A stretch of 45,432 nt of DNA, from positions 1 to 45,432 of the forward strand of contig NZ_JAHBBJ010000021.1 of assembly GCF_019331675.1 (NCBI RefSeq), read 5' to 3'. Below, in pieces: positions 24,436 through 32,829 of the stretch. Both the position numbers and the translations under genes were made by a program. The DNA comes from Bifidobacterium miconisargentati (GTDB taxonomy: Bacteria > Actinomycetota > Actinomycetes > Actinomycetales > Bifidobacteriaceae). Below the pieces are notes generated by a model that was given only the letters and a program-made list of their open reading frames with translations, searched no databases and had not been told where the DNA came from. Position 1 is the first letter of the stretch; every line of letters starts with the position of its first letter.

Positions 24436-25269
24436 TCAGATCAGCCGCATCTGATACTTTTCGGCCAGCGCCGGGATATCCGGCACGCCGTACTTGGCCA
24501 CCAGATCCAGCCAACGTTCCTTGTTCTCCTCGCCGTACCGTTCGGCGCGCTTTGTATAGGCGTCCACGGTCAGGAACTTCGGCGGCACCGACTTGCTGTG
24601 GAACTTGTCGGCGTACATCACCACCTCCTGTTCCAGATTCATCGGCACGTAGTCGTCCGGCGGCAGCGGCAGGTCCTGCCGGATCACGTCCTCGCGCGTG
24701 AGCCCCACGCCGGTGTGATTGCGGCAGAACTGCGCGATGGACTCGTCCACGCCCTCCTTGAGCAGGTACTTATAGCCCTTGAGGCCGTGCAGGATGTACT
24801 TCTTGCCGCTGAACTTCAGCGGTTCGCCGTCCGTGCCGTCGTGCTTGAAGACCTTGTAGGTGCCGATGTCGTGCAGTAGGCCGCCGATGAGTACCAGATG
24901 CTCGTCCAGCAGTCGCGGCGGCACATGACCTCCGGTCACGCCCGCGGTGGGCGGCACCAGATAGGCGGGCGCGCTGGGGGAGGAGGTCGCGGTGGCATCG
25001 GACTGGCCTGCATCGCGCGCAGCCGCGTCATTGCCAGCGGCAGTCGTGGTGGTAGCGGCCGTCGTAACCGCGCGGTCGCCCCATTCCGGCGCGTCCTTCG
25101 GTAACGTGCAGCGCCGCGTGAACAGCGCGTTCTGCCGGCGCACGATCTGGCAGGCGATGGTGGCCACGATCACGCAGTGCGTGTGCACCAGCTCGTAGGC
25201 CTCCTCGGACGGCGCGATCTTCCTATGCAGCTCGTCGATCTGCTGGACCGTTGGAATATATCCGCTCAT
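24436..25269 (-). CDS. HD-domain phosphohydrolase-like protein
   Basis: The 277-residue protein contains a metal-dependent HD domain: VHTHCVIVA near residue 30, LIGGLLHDIGTYKV (H-D at about 132-133) and RNHTGVGLTRED. Such proteins hydrolyse phosphates of nucleotides or related compounds. A low-complexity Ala/Thr/Ser insert (about residues 70-110) separates the first helices from the HD pair. A GGAGG site about 9 nt before the codon at 25269 supports this start; an upstream ATG at 25338 would add 23 poorly supported residues. The physiological substrate is unknown. Confidence 0.8.
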   Translation of the reverse strand: MSGYIPTVQQIDELHRKIAPSEEAYELVHTHCVIVATIACQIVRRQNALFTRRCTLPKDAPEWGDRAVTTAATTTTAAGNDAAARDAGQSDATATSSPSAPAYLVPPTAGVTGGHVPPRLLDEHLVLIGGLLHDIGTYKVFKHDGTDGEPLKFSGKKYILHGLKGYKYLLKEGVDESIAQFCRNHTGVGLTREDVIRQDLPLPPDDYVPMNLEQEVVMYADKFHSKSVPPKFLTVDAYTKRAERYGEENKERWLDLVAKYGVPDIPALAEKYQMRLI

Positions 25270-25390
25270 TGCCGCCCGCCTCCGTAATCGTGTCATTGGT
25301 TTCAACGTCTCCATCGCTAGGTTAGCGCGGGAAATCATCCCCCGTAATGCAAAGGCTCTGTTAAATCAAAATTGACATGGTCTCATTCTC

Positions 25391-25538
25391 GGCTTCCCTT
25401 GTCAGGACATTGCCGTGAAGCAAACAGCGGAGCTGTTTGTAGGCAATGTGCGAGACGACAGTCGAGCCAACAGAACGCGAACGAAGTTCGTCCGCAATTG
25501 CAGGACGAGCTGTCGCCGAAGGCGACTGAGGGGTAGTC
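25391..25538 (+). repeat. Family A copy 8 interrupted by family B copy 3
   Basis: GGCTTCCCTTGTCAGG, then the B unit (CATTGCC at 25408 to GGCAATG at 25448, GTCGAGCC, CGAACGAAG), then GACGAGCTGTCGCCGAAGGCGACTGAGG and TAGTC. The junctions match the 19623 copy. The rest of the 439 bp gap between the HD gene and the ABC gene holds a small hairpin GGGTAC/GTACCC at 25600-25621 and the terminator at 25633. Confidence 0.8.
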
Positions 25539-25632
25539 CAACGAGAGTTCGGTCGCATGGCCCCAAGATTTGTTATTGGTTCTGATGCCTTCACCATTAG
25601 GGTACTGCCCGGAATGTACCCCCTTAACGCAA

Positions 25633-25673
25633 ATGGCCGGGAGATTCGATTCACTATCGAATCTCCCGGCCAT
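25633..25673 (-). terminator. Perfect 18 bp hairpin, terminator of the ABC operon
   Basis: Arms 25633-25650 and 25656-25673 are fully complementary with a 5 nt loop. The structure sits 35 bp past the stop of the minus-strand ATPase gene. There is no strong U tract, but the stem is long and G/C-rich. Confidence 0.7.
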
Positions 25674-25708
25674 CTCAAGACCGTAAAACGTCTCGCCCGC
25701 GCGAAACG

Positions 25709-27247
25709 TCAGATCTCGAACAGCGTATCCGCAGCCTCGGCGATCTCACGGGACGCGGTGAGCACGATCACGCAGCGCTTAGGATCGCCGCTGTGGGCCA
25801 GCTTGGCCAGCGCGGCGAACACGGTTACGGTATCGTCCTCATTCAGCCCGTGCGTCGGCTCGTCGAGAATGAGCACCTCAGCCTCGGTGCTGATGGCGCG
25901 CGCGATGGCCACCAGCCGCTGCTGCACCTCGGGCAGCTTGCCGACCGCCACGCCGCTCGTCGCCTCCGTGAAGCCCACCTTGGCCAGCAGCTCGCGGGCG
26001 ATCACCGGCTTGGGCTTGAGGAAGTTGCGGTTCGAGGCGTTCATCGCGTACAGCACGTTCTTCTCGGCGTCCAGATACGGCTGCAGGGCGTGACGCTGCG
26101 GCACGATGCCCAGGCGATGGCCGCGCAGCTCGATCGGCTCCAGTTCGGCGATGTTCGCGCTCTTGTTCATCACCGCGCCCGCCCCCGGATGGATCAGGCC
26201 GGTCATCACGCCCATGAGCGTGCGGCGCTTCACATCCGCGGTCAGGCCGGAGTCGGGGTCGTCCTGGATGAGCAGCGCATAGGAATGGCCGGCGTAGCAG
26301 GAGAATCCCACGTTATCCAGCAGCATCCTGCCCTTGGGGCCGTGCATGGTGACCTTGTTGAGCGCGTATGTGGGGTAGGTCTTGAGCAGCACGTCGTCCG
26401 CGCCGCCGCCCACCAGCACGCGGTCGATGCGTGAGGCCAGCGTCATGGTCGGCTCGGACTTGGCGCCGGCCTCCTCGTGGCCCGCCAGAGGGTTCTTCGC
26501 GTCCGACTTGGCCAGGGCCAGCGTCTCGTTGACCTTCTGCGCGTTACGTGCGGTGACCTCGGCAGAGGCGTTGGCGGAAGCCAGGGCGTCCGCTTCGGCC
26601 TCGCTCGGCTCGTCGCCGGCGTCCGCGGACGGTCGCGGCGGGAGCGCCACGTCCGGCACCGGTTTGGCATCCGCCTTGGCGGTCGCGGCGGTGTTCGTAC
26701 CCGTCTCGACGGCCGTGGTTTCGTCCGTCTTGTTCTCGGCCGATGCGTCGGCGTTCTTCGCGCCATTATCGGCGGCCTTCTTCAGTCCGGCCGCCTCCTT
26801 GACACGGGTCGGGTCGGCGCCGGTGGCGGAGGCGATGAGCGCTGCGGTCACGTCGTCCTTGTCGATGACGGCGTCGCCGGAGTCGTCCGATTCGTCCGCG
26901 GCGTCGGCGACGGATGCGTTCGCCGACTGCTCCGCGGCGGCCAGGCTGTCGTAAATGCTGCCGGCCGTGCCCTCGGAAGCGGCGTCGATGTCGGCATCGT
27001 CGTCATCCTCGTCGAACACCACGCTGAACTGCACGGAATCGGCGGGGGATTCCTCGGTGTCCGCGTTGTCGGCCGTATCCGCGGCAGTGTCCTCGGCGGC
27101 TTCGACATCCTCGGTGGTCTCAGCGGCTTCGGTAGCCTCCGCGGACTCAGTGGCCTCGGTCACGTCTGCCGCGTTGGCCACATTCTCGGCCGTATCCGCG
27201 GTCACGTCAACGGCCTGCTCGTTCTTCTCGATGTCCTTGTCGCTCAT
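25709..27247 (-). CDS. Degenerate ABC-transporter ATPase with long acidic N-terminus
   Basis: The 512-residue protein has about 270 residues of acidic Ala/Glu/Asp/Thr-rich sequence, probably disordered and cytoplasmic, before a nucleotide-binding domain. The Q-loop (LGIVPQRHALQPYLD) and Walker B (EVLILDEPTHGL, about residues 454-465) are recognisable. The Walker A position (about 323-345) reads LLIQDDPDSGLTADVKRRTL with no G-x-x-G-K-S/T. The signature region reads KLPEVQQRLVAIARA and not LSGGQ. ATP binding may therefore be weak or absent. It overlaps the upstream permease gene by ATGA, so the two are coupled. It could be a regulatory or structural subunit. Confidence 0.8.
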   Translation of the reverse strand: MSDKDIEKNEQAVDVTADTAENVANAADVTEATESAEATEAAETTEDVEAAEDTAADTADNADTEESPADSVQFSVVFDEDDDDADIDAASEGTAGSIYDSLAAAEQSANASVADAADESDDSGDAVIDKDDVTAALIASATGADPTRVKEAAGLKKAADNGAKNADASAENKTDETTAVETGTNTAATAKADAKPVPDVALPPRPSADAGDEPSEAEADALASANASAEVTARNAQKVNETLALAKSDAKNPLAGHEEAGAKSEPTMTLASRIDRVLVGGGADDVLLKTYPTYALNKVTMHGPKGRMLLDNVGFSCYAGHSYALLIQDDPDSGLTADVKRRTLMGVMTGLIHPGAGAVMNKSANIAELEPIELRGHRLGIVPQRHALQPYLDAEKNVLYAMNASNRNFLKPKPVIARELLAKVGFTEATSGVAVGKLPEVQQRLVAIARAISTEAEVLILDEPTHGLNEDDTVTVFAALAKLAHSGDPKRCVIVLTASREIAEAADTLFEI

Positions 27248-28710
27248 GCCTTCGCCTCCGCATCATTGCCGGACTTGCCGGTCGTCGTGGTAGTGGTCGC
27301 AACAGCCGCAGTCGCACCGGCGGCGCCGGACTCGGCCTCGATCGCTTCGGTCTCGCGGACCGTGCCCCAATCGCCGTCGGCCGCGAACAGCTTGTCCGAG
27401 CCGTAGAAGGCGAGTCGCAGGGCGGCCAGGATCGCCAGCACCAGAATCGTGCCGAGACCATACCAGACCATCTTCCATACCAAATCGGACGTCACGGCCG
27501 TGGCATGGCCGGAAGCCAGCGCCGCGCCGATGGGCTTGGCGGCGAACGCGCCACCCACCAGACCGATCGCGTAGAACGGCAGCGTCACGATGAACACCTC
27601 CAGCATGAACTGCCACCCCAGACGGCCGCGGGTCACGCCGGAGACCAGCGCCATGCCGATCTCATCGTCACGCTTCGGAGCCCACACGCCGAGCAGCACG
27701 AGGGCGAGCAGCAGCACGCCACCCACCGAAAGCAGCAGAATCACGCCGGTGTGGGCGCGGGAGGCCAGCGTCTCCAGCGGGGCCAGCGACTTGGTGTACG
27801 CCTCCAGCGAGGGGGAGGAGATGGTGTAGCCCTTGGCCGGCAGCTTGGACTTCTTGAGCGTGGCGACCACGGACTTGTACGTGGAGGCGTCGGACAGGTT
27901 GAACACAATGTCGAGGTCCGGCACCTGCCAGCCCTTGGCGGAGGAGTCGGAGGACTGCGGATCCAGCTCGGCCGAGGCGAAGGTCTGATAGTTCGTGTAG
28001 ATGGCGTTCTCGCGGTTGCGGGCGGTCACCACCGGGTTGTCGGCGTCGGCCTCGGAGGTGTACTCGTAGATGCCACGCACCTTGAGCTCCACCGTCTTGG
28101 ACTTATCCGAGGCGGCGGCCACCTTGAACTTGTCGCCCACCTTGAGATTGTTGGCCTTGGCGAATGCGGAGGAGATCAACGCGCCCGTGGTGTCCGGGTT
28201 GGAGGACTGGTTGTTGAAGCTCAGGCCCTTGCCGTCCACGATGGTGTACGTGCCCAGGTTGTTGGCCTTGGCGGCGTCGCGGGTCCAGAACGCGCGCCAC
28301 AGGAGCTGGCCGCCGGTCTTGTCGTCGGAGGCGCCGTTCAGCGAGTCGCCGTCCAAGGCCTTCAGATCGCCGGAGACGCGGGCCGGCACGGTTTCCGTCA
28401 CCGTGAAGTCGAGTGTGTTGGTGGCCGTCTGGATGGCCGTGGCGTACTCGGTGTAGGCGGTCCACGTCATGTACTGCTTGGTGGTGGACGAATCGGTGGC
28501 CGAGACCTTCTTCCATGCCGCCGCGCTCGGACGGATGGCCATCGTGGCCTTCTGCGAATCGTACGTGGTGGTGTGCGCGGTGGTGTTTTCCTGAACGATG
28601 GCGAGTCCGGCAACCGTGCCGAACGTTACCGCCAGAGTGATGAACGCGGTGAGAGCCGTGCGCCCCTTTGAGCGCGTCAGGGCCCGCCAGGCGTTGCCGA
28701 GGACGAACAT
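27244..28710 (-). CDS. MacB/FtsX-type ABC permease
   Basis: The 488-residue protein has one N-terminal membrane helix (about residues 15-40) and a large extracellular domain (about 45-310, with GKGLSFNNQSSNPDTTGALI and LKVGDKFKVAA). Three C-terminal helices (about 313-430) and a Ser/Thr/Ala-rich cytoplasmic tail follow. This is the topology of the MacB_PCD/FtsX group, which transmits force to envelope proteins or exports peptides and lipoproteins instead of importing sugars. The start ATG at 28710 has GGGAGAAG upstream. The two-gene operon is divergent from the DUF4012 gene, so a role at the envelope is plausible. Confidence 0.85.
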   Translation of the reverse strand: MFVLGNAWRALTRSKGRTALTAFITLAVTFGTVAGLAIVQENTTAHTTTYDSQKATMAIRPSAAAWKKVSATDSSTTKQYMTWTAYTEYATAIQTATNTLDFTVTETVPARVSGDLKALDGDSLNGASDDKTGGQLLWRAFWTRDAAKANNLGTYTIVDGKGLSFNNQSSNPDTTGALISSAFAKANNLKVGDKFKVAAASDKSKTVELKVRGIYEYTSEADADNPVVTARNRENAIYTNYQTFASAELDPQSSDSSAKGWQVPDLDIVFNLSDASTYKSVVATLKKSKLPAKGYTISSPSLEAYTKSLAPLETLASRAHTGVILLLSVGGVLLLALVLLGVWAPKRDDEIGMALVSGVTRGRLGWQFMLEVFIVTLPFYAIGLVGGAFAAKPIGAALASGHATAVTSDLVWKMVWYGLGTILVLAILAALRLAFYGSDKLFAADGDWGTVRETEAIEAESGAAGATAAVATTTTTTGKSGNDAEAKA

Positions 28711-28954
28711 GCGTTACTTCTCCCGTTCTCCTAAGCCGAACAAATCAATACGGCTCTTACTATTGCTGCGCATCGTGACCGTTTTCTTGCGCATTACTGT
28801 TATACCCCTCAACGAACCCTGAGAACATGCTGAATGCGATGTGGCGGTCGTGCACGGATTCGCGCGAGTTTCCGCGGGATTTTCCCCGTCTGTTTCCCGT
28901 GCTGGGTACACTGGCAAGTTAGACTATGCTCCGTTTGACTTGAGGCAGGTGAGT

Positions 28955-31459
28955 ATGCGTTCCAGTTCAGGACGTCACGGGCGTCGCGCCAGCAGCTTCC
29001 GCGCAGACGACAGCCAGATGGACGGCCTGTCCGGAACGTCGGGCGTCGATTCGGATGACGACGTCGCCGGCGATACCGCAGGCAACGCCGCTGCCGATGG
29101 CGTTGGCAACGATTACGACTACGCCGCTTCCGCCGATGCCACCGACTACGCCGGGCAGGACGTCACGGGCGGCACGTCCGGCCGCGACCATCAGGACTCC
29201 TCCGATACCCCGACCAGCCACCGCGCGACGCACCGCGATACGCACCGCCATTCCCATCGCGTCCACCGCTCCATCCGTGCCGCCGCACGCAGCAAGGACG
29301 ACCTGAAACTCAACACACCGCAGCATGTGGGCGGCCGCAAGGGGCGCTCGCTGCTCGCCATCGCACCGGGCTGGCTGCGGGCGGTCGTGGTGGTGCTGGT
29401 GACGATGTTCGCCGCCGCCACCTGCGTGACCGCGCTGTACGCCGCGTCCGTGGCGCGCATGGTCACCAACGCGCAGCGCGTGCTATCCTCCGCCGAAAGC
29501 CTGGCCAACACCGCGCTCGGCTGCGGCAGCGACGAAAGCCTGTCCGAAGTGGCGCAGGACCTCGTCAAATCCACCAACGACCTCAACAAGGAACTCAACG
29601 GCCCGCAGTGGGACCTCATCCGCGACCACACCCGCTTCGGCAACGACATCACCGCGGCCCGCGAGATGCTCGCCTCCGTGGACACGCTTGTCAACGGCCC
29701 CTTTACGGATCTGCTGGGTCTTGCGCAGAAACTTCAGGGCTTCTCGATGAAGAACGGCACCGTAGACGTGAGCGCGCTCATGGACATGCCCGAAATCGTG
29801 TCCGATACACACAAGGATCTCAAGGCGCAGATCGCCAAGCTCGACTCGATCCCCACGCCCAGCATCGCCAAGATGGCCGCCATGCTCAGCACCGAGAAGA
29901 CCGCCCTGCAGACCGTCGATTCGATGCTCTCCGAATACGACGACCTGATCAACCTCCTGCCGCAGCTGCTCGGCGAGGACGGCGAACGCACGTATCTGGT
30001 GCTCGTGCAGAACCCCGCGGAACTGCGCTCGTCCGGCGGCATGATCGGCACGATCGCCGCCGTGACCGCGAACAAGGGCAAGGTGACCATCGGCGACTTC
30101 AGCTCCACCTCCGGCTGGGACATCCCGGAGCAGCCCCTGGACGACAAGGTGCTGGAGGAGCGCGCGGCGTTCGGCGACACATTCGACGAATACCCGGCCA
30201 CCACCGCCATCAACCCGGAATTCCAGCGCGTGGCCCAGTACAACAAGTACCTGTGGCTCAACCAGAAGCATAATAAGGACAAGAACGTGGCCGGCGTGAT
30301 CGGTCTCGACCCGGTGTTCCTGGAATCCCTGCTGGACGCCACCGGCCAGGTGAAGCTGTCCGACGGCAAGGTTCTGGACGGCGACACCACCGTGCCGTTC
30401 CTGCTGCATGATCTGTATCTCGAGCATCCGAAGTTCGAGGAGCAGAACAAGTACGTGTCCGAGGCCGCGCAGGAGATCATGACGCACGTGCTCGGCAACA
30501 TCAACGGCTCCTCGGTCTCGGGACTGCTCAAGGCCGTGCGCCAGACGTCAGCCGGCGGCCACCTGAAGCTGTGGATGGCCAACGAACTGGAACAGACCGC
30601 ACTCATCTCCACCGGTCTCATCGACGACAAGGCCGGCGGCGAACTGTCCACGGACGAGAGCGTGCCGCAGGCCGGCATCTACCTGTCCGAACTGCAGCAG
30701 GGCAAGCAGGACTGGTACCTGCGGACCACCACCACCGTGACCAAGACCTGCGGCGAGGTGTCCGCCACGGATACGGCCGGCGTGACCGGTTCGCTGGACG
30801 GTCGCATCGTTTCCGCGGCCGCCGGCACGCAGCTTGGCCTGATCCCGGCAGACCAGACGGGCACCGAATACACCGTGACGTTCACCATGAAGAACACGAT
30901 GACCAAGGCGGAGGCCAAGACCTTGCCCGAATTCATCACCGGCGGCACCGAAACCGAAGTACCCGGCGGCTTGCTGTACCGCATCGTGCTCACCGCGCCA
31001 TACGGCGGCGAGATCAACGTGGTGCAGGCGGACACCGTCAAGTGGGGCGCGAACACCGCCACCATGTACGACCGCCAGTACGTCACGTTCGACCAGCAGT
31101 GGATCGAGCCGGGGGAGGAACGCACGATCGCGTTCACCGTGCGCGTGAAGAACACCGCCACCCAGCCGCTCGACGTGGTGACCACCCCGGTGGTCAACGC
31201 GGACGGCATCGAGACTGGCTCAAATGGCAAGGTCATCGACGAATGCCCGGCCGAGCTTTCGCCCGGTGCGGTTGCGCCGGGCACCGGTTCCGACATCGCT
31301 GCGAACGATCAAGCAAACAGTTCCCAGCCGACCAACGGCTCGCAAAGCACTGTCGGCGGCACTGGCAAGGATCTGTCCTCCGGTCTCAGCACGCTCGACA
31401 AGATCAAGGGCCAGCTCTCCTGCCCGGTCGACATCAAGTCCCTCGCCGGTACCGTGTGA
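28955..31459 (+). CDS. DUF4012-containing membrane protein
   Basis: The 834-residue protein starts with about 130 His/Arg/Asp-rich cytoplasmic residues and has one membrane helix (about 138-165, WLRAVVVVLVTMFAAATC). The large extracellular region contains the DUF4012 hallmark at about residues 340-365: GERTYLVLVQNPAELRSSGG. DUF4012 proteins occur in actinobacterial and Firmicutes capsule and wall-polymer loci, and their biochemical role is not established. The start at 28955 has AGGTGA upstream; an upstream ATG at 28841 would add 38 residues. It opens the envelope locus, and a family A repeat (31471) follows its stop. Confidence 0.85.
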   Translation: MRSSSGRHGRRASSFRADDSQMDGLSGTSGVDSDDDVAGDTAGNAAADGVGNDYDYAASADATDYAGQDVTGGTSGRDHQDSSDTPTSHRATHRDTHRHSHRVHRSIRAAARSKDDLKLNTPQHVGGRKGRSLLAIAPGWLRAVVVVLVTMFAAATCVTALYAASVARMVTNAQRVLSSAESLANTALGCGSDESLSEVAQDLVKSTNDLNKELNGPQWDLIRDHTRFGNDITAAREMLASVDTLVNGPFTDLLGLAQKLQGFSMKNGTVDVSALMDMPEIVSDTHKDLKAQIAKLDSIPTPSIAKMAAMLSTEKTALQTVDSMLSEYDDLINLLPQLLGEDGERTYLVLVQNPAELRSSGGMIGTIAAVTANKGKVTIGDFSSTSGWDIPEQPLDDKVLEERAAFGDTFDEYPATTAINPEFQRVAQYNKYLWLNQKHNKDKNVAGVIGLDPVFLESLLDATGQVKLSDGKVLDGDTTVPFLLHDLYLEHPKFEEQNKYVSEAAQEIMTHVLGNINGSSVSGLLKAVRQTSAGGHLKLWMANELEQTALISTGLIDDKAGGELSTDESVPQAGIYLSELQQGKQDWYLRTTTTVTKTCGEVSATDTAGVTGSLDGRIVSAAAGTQLGLIPADQTGTEYTVTFTMKNTMTKAEAKTLPEFITGGTETEVPGGLLYRIVLTAPYGGEINVVQADTVKWGANTATMYDRQYVTFDQQWIEPGEERTIAFTVRVKNTATQPLDVVTTPVVNADGIETGSNGKVIDECPAELSPGAVAPGTGSDIAANDQANSSQPTNGSQSTVGGTGKDLSSGLSTLDKIKGQLSCPVDIKSLAGTV

Positions 31460-31470
31460 CAACCAACCTC

Positions 31471-31521
31471 GGCTCCCCTTGTCGGGGGAGCTGGCTCGCG
31501 CAGCGAGACTGAGGGGTAGTC
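31471..31521 (+). repeat. Family A repeat, copy 9
   Basis: GGCTCCCCTTGTCGGGGGAGC, then CTCGCGCAGCGAG and ACTGAGGGGTAGTC. It begins 12 bp after the DUF4012 stop and ends 34 bp before the acyltransferase start. Confidence 0.85.
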
Positions 31522-31555
31522 ACACGGAATGGTGCAGATCTGAAAGGTAACGCTT

Positions 31556-32659
31556 ATGGCACACACTCCCAATCCCCATAAGCAATCTCCACAGCCCAAA
31601 CCACCCCGCAACGTCAACTACGACCTCCTGCGCTGCGTGGCGATGTGCCTGGTCATCGGCGTACACGTCGTCAACAACTACATGCCGGTCAAAATGACCC
31701 TCACCGGCCCGGCCGAAACCGTGCGGTTCACGCTGTTCGCCATCTTCATGACCTGCAACCCGCTGTTCATCATGGTCTCCGGCCGCTTCAACCTGACGTT
31801 CGACGCGGGTGAGGAATCCGGCCTGAAACCGTACGGCCACTACTATTACAAGCGTTTCGTCTCCCTTATCTTCCCGTACCTCTTCTACGCCGGTGCCCTC
31901 GGCTTCACCGCATACCTTGTGATGGACCACCGTTCGCTCGCCAGCGCCGTCACCGGCACGCTTTACGACCTCTTCTCCGGCTACGACGATTCCGTCTACT
32001 GGTTCGTCTTCATGCTTGCCGGATTCGTGCTGGCCACCCCGTTCATGGCCCCGATGCTGCGCGCAATCGGCCGAACCGGCGCATGGCTGCTCATCGGCCT
32101 CGCCGCCGCGGTGGCCGCCGCCGAACAGATCTGCAGCCTGTTCGGCTACCCGCTCACCTTCCTGAACTCGTTCCCGTGGCGAGGCCTGCTGTTCTACTAC
32201 CTGCTGGGCTACGTACTGGAGTTCTACCCGCCGTCCGCCCTCGCCCGTCGTGTGACATACGTCATCGCCCCGTTCGCGCTCGCCTGGACGGTCGCCACGC
32301 CGGTTCTGTTCCCCGGCCATCCCGCCCAGGTCAACCGCACCCTCACCGTGGCCTACGCCGTAGTGGTCGCGGCAATCTTCCTGTTCTTCCGCTACGACGT
32401 GCATATCCGCTCGGAACGCGCCTGCAAGGCCATCATCTGGCTCGCCGGCTACTCGTACACGATCTATCTGGTCCACTCGCCCCTCTCCAAAGTGGCGATC
32501 GGCCGCTTCCTGCCCACACCCGCGAACGGCCTCCAATACGCTGCCATCAGCATCGCCATGTTCGCAGCCACCTTCCTCGCCGCCCTCCTCTTCGCCATCA
32601 TCGCCGACAATCTCCTCCTCAAGCCCCTCCAGCGCCTCCTGCACAAAGTGCGTATCTGA
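31556..32659 (+). CDS. Acyltransferase-3 family membrane protein
   Basis: The 367-residue protein has about ten hydrophobic helices. YDLLRCVAMCLVIGVHV at residues 22-38 is the Acyl_transf_3 (OafA/OatA-type) opening with the conserved His, and LFIMVSGRFN and a YSYTIYLVHSPL C-terminal segment follow. Members add O-acyl groups to polysaccharides on the outer face of the membrane. The start at 31556 has AAAGG about 9 nt upstream. With the neighbours it probably modifies a surface glycan. Confidence 0.85.
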   Translation: MAHTPNPHKQSPQPKPPRNVNYDLLRCVAMCLVIGVHVVNNYMPVKMTLTGPAETVRFTLFAIFMTCNPLFIMVSGRFNLTFDAGEESGLKPYGHYYYKRFVSLIFPYLFYAGALGFTAYLVMDHRSLASAVTGTLYDLFSGYDDSVYWFVFMLAGFVLATPFMAPMLRAIGRTGAWLLIGLAAAVAAAEQICSLFGYPLTFLNSFPWRGLLFYYLLGYVLEFYPPSALARRVTYVIAPFALAWTVATPVLFPGHPAQVNRTLTVAYAVVVAAIFLFFRYDVHIRSERACKAIIWLAGYSYTIYLVHSPLSKVAIGRFLPTPANGLQYAAISIAMFAATFLAALLFAIIADNLLLKPLQRLLHKVRI

Positions 32660-32829
32660 TTTGTGAAACCTGTGCCGGTATGGAAAATACGCCGCCACGC
32701 CCTATTTGTTCATGTTTTGGGCAGAGAAATATGAAACGGACCGTGCAATATAAGGTTCATCACTTAGAGTGGTTCGCAGAAGAAAGCTGTCGAAGTTCCA
32801 ATTCTGCTTAAATCCGCTAAGGGGATATC

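Noticed and set aside
25356..25380. GGCTCTGTTAAATC resembles the terminal repeat of some insertion sequences
   Set aside because: No matching inverted partner or transposase frame was found nearby, so a chance match is more likely.
8679..28671. Long open frames on the strands opposite the GH2, metG, symporter and kup genes
   Set aside because: They are in antisense frames of high-GC genes, have no ribosome sites or protein-family motifs, and are explained by codon bias.
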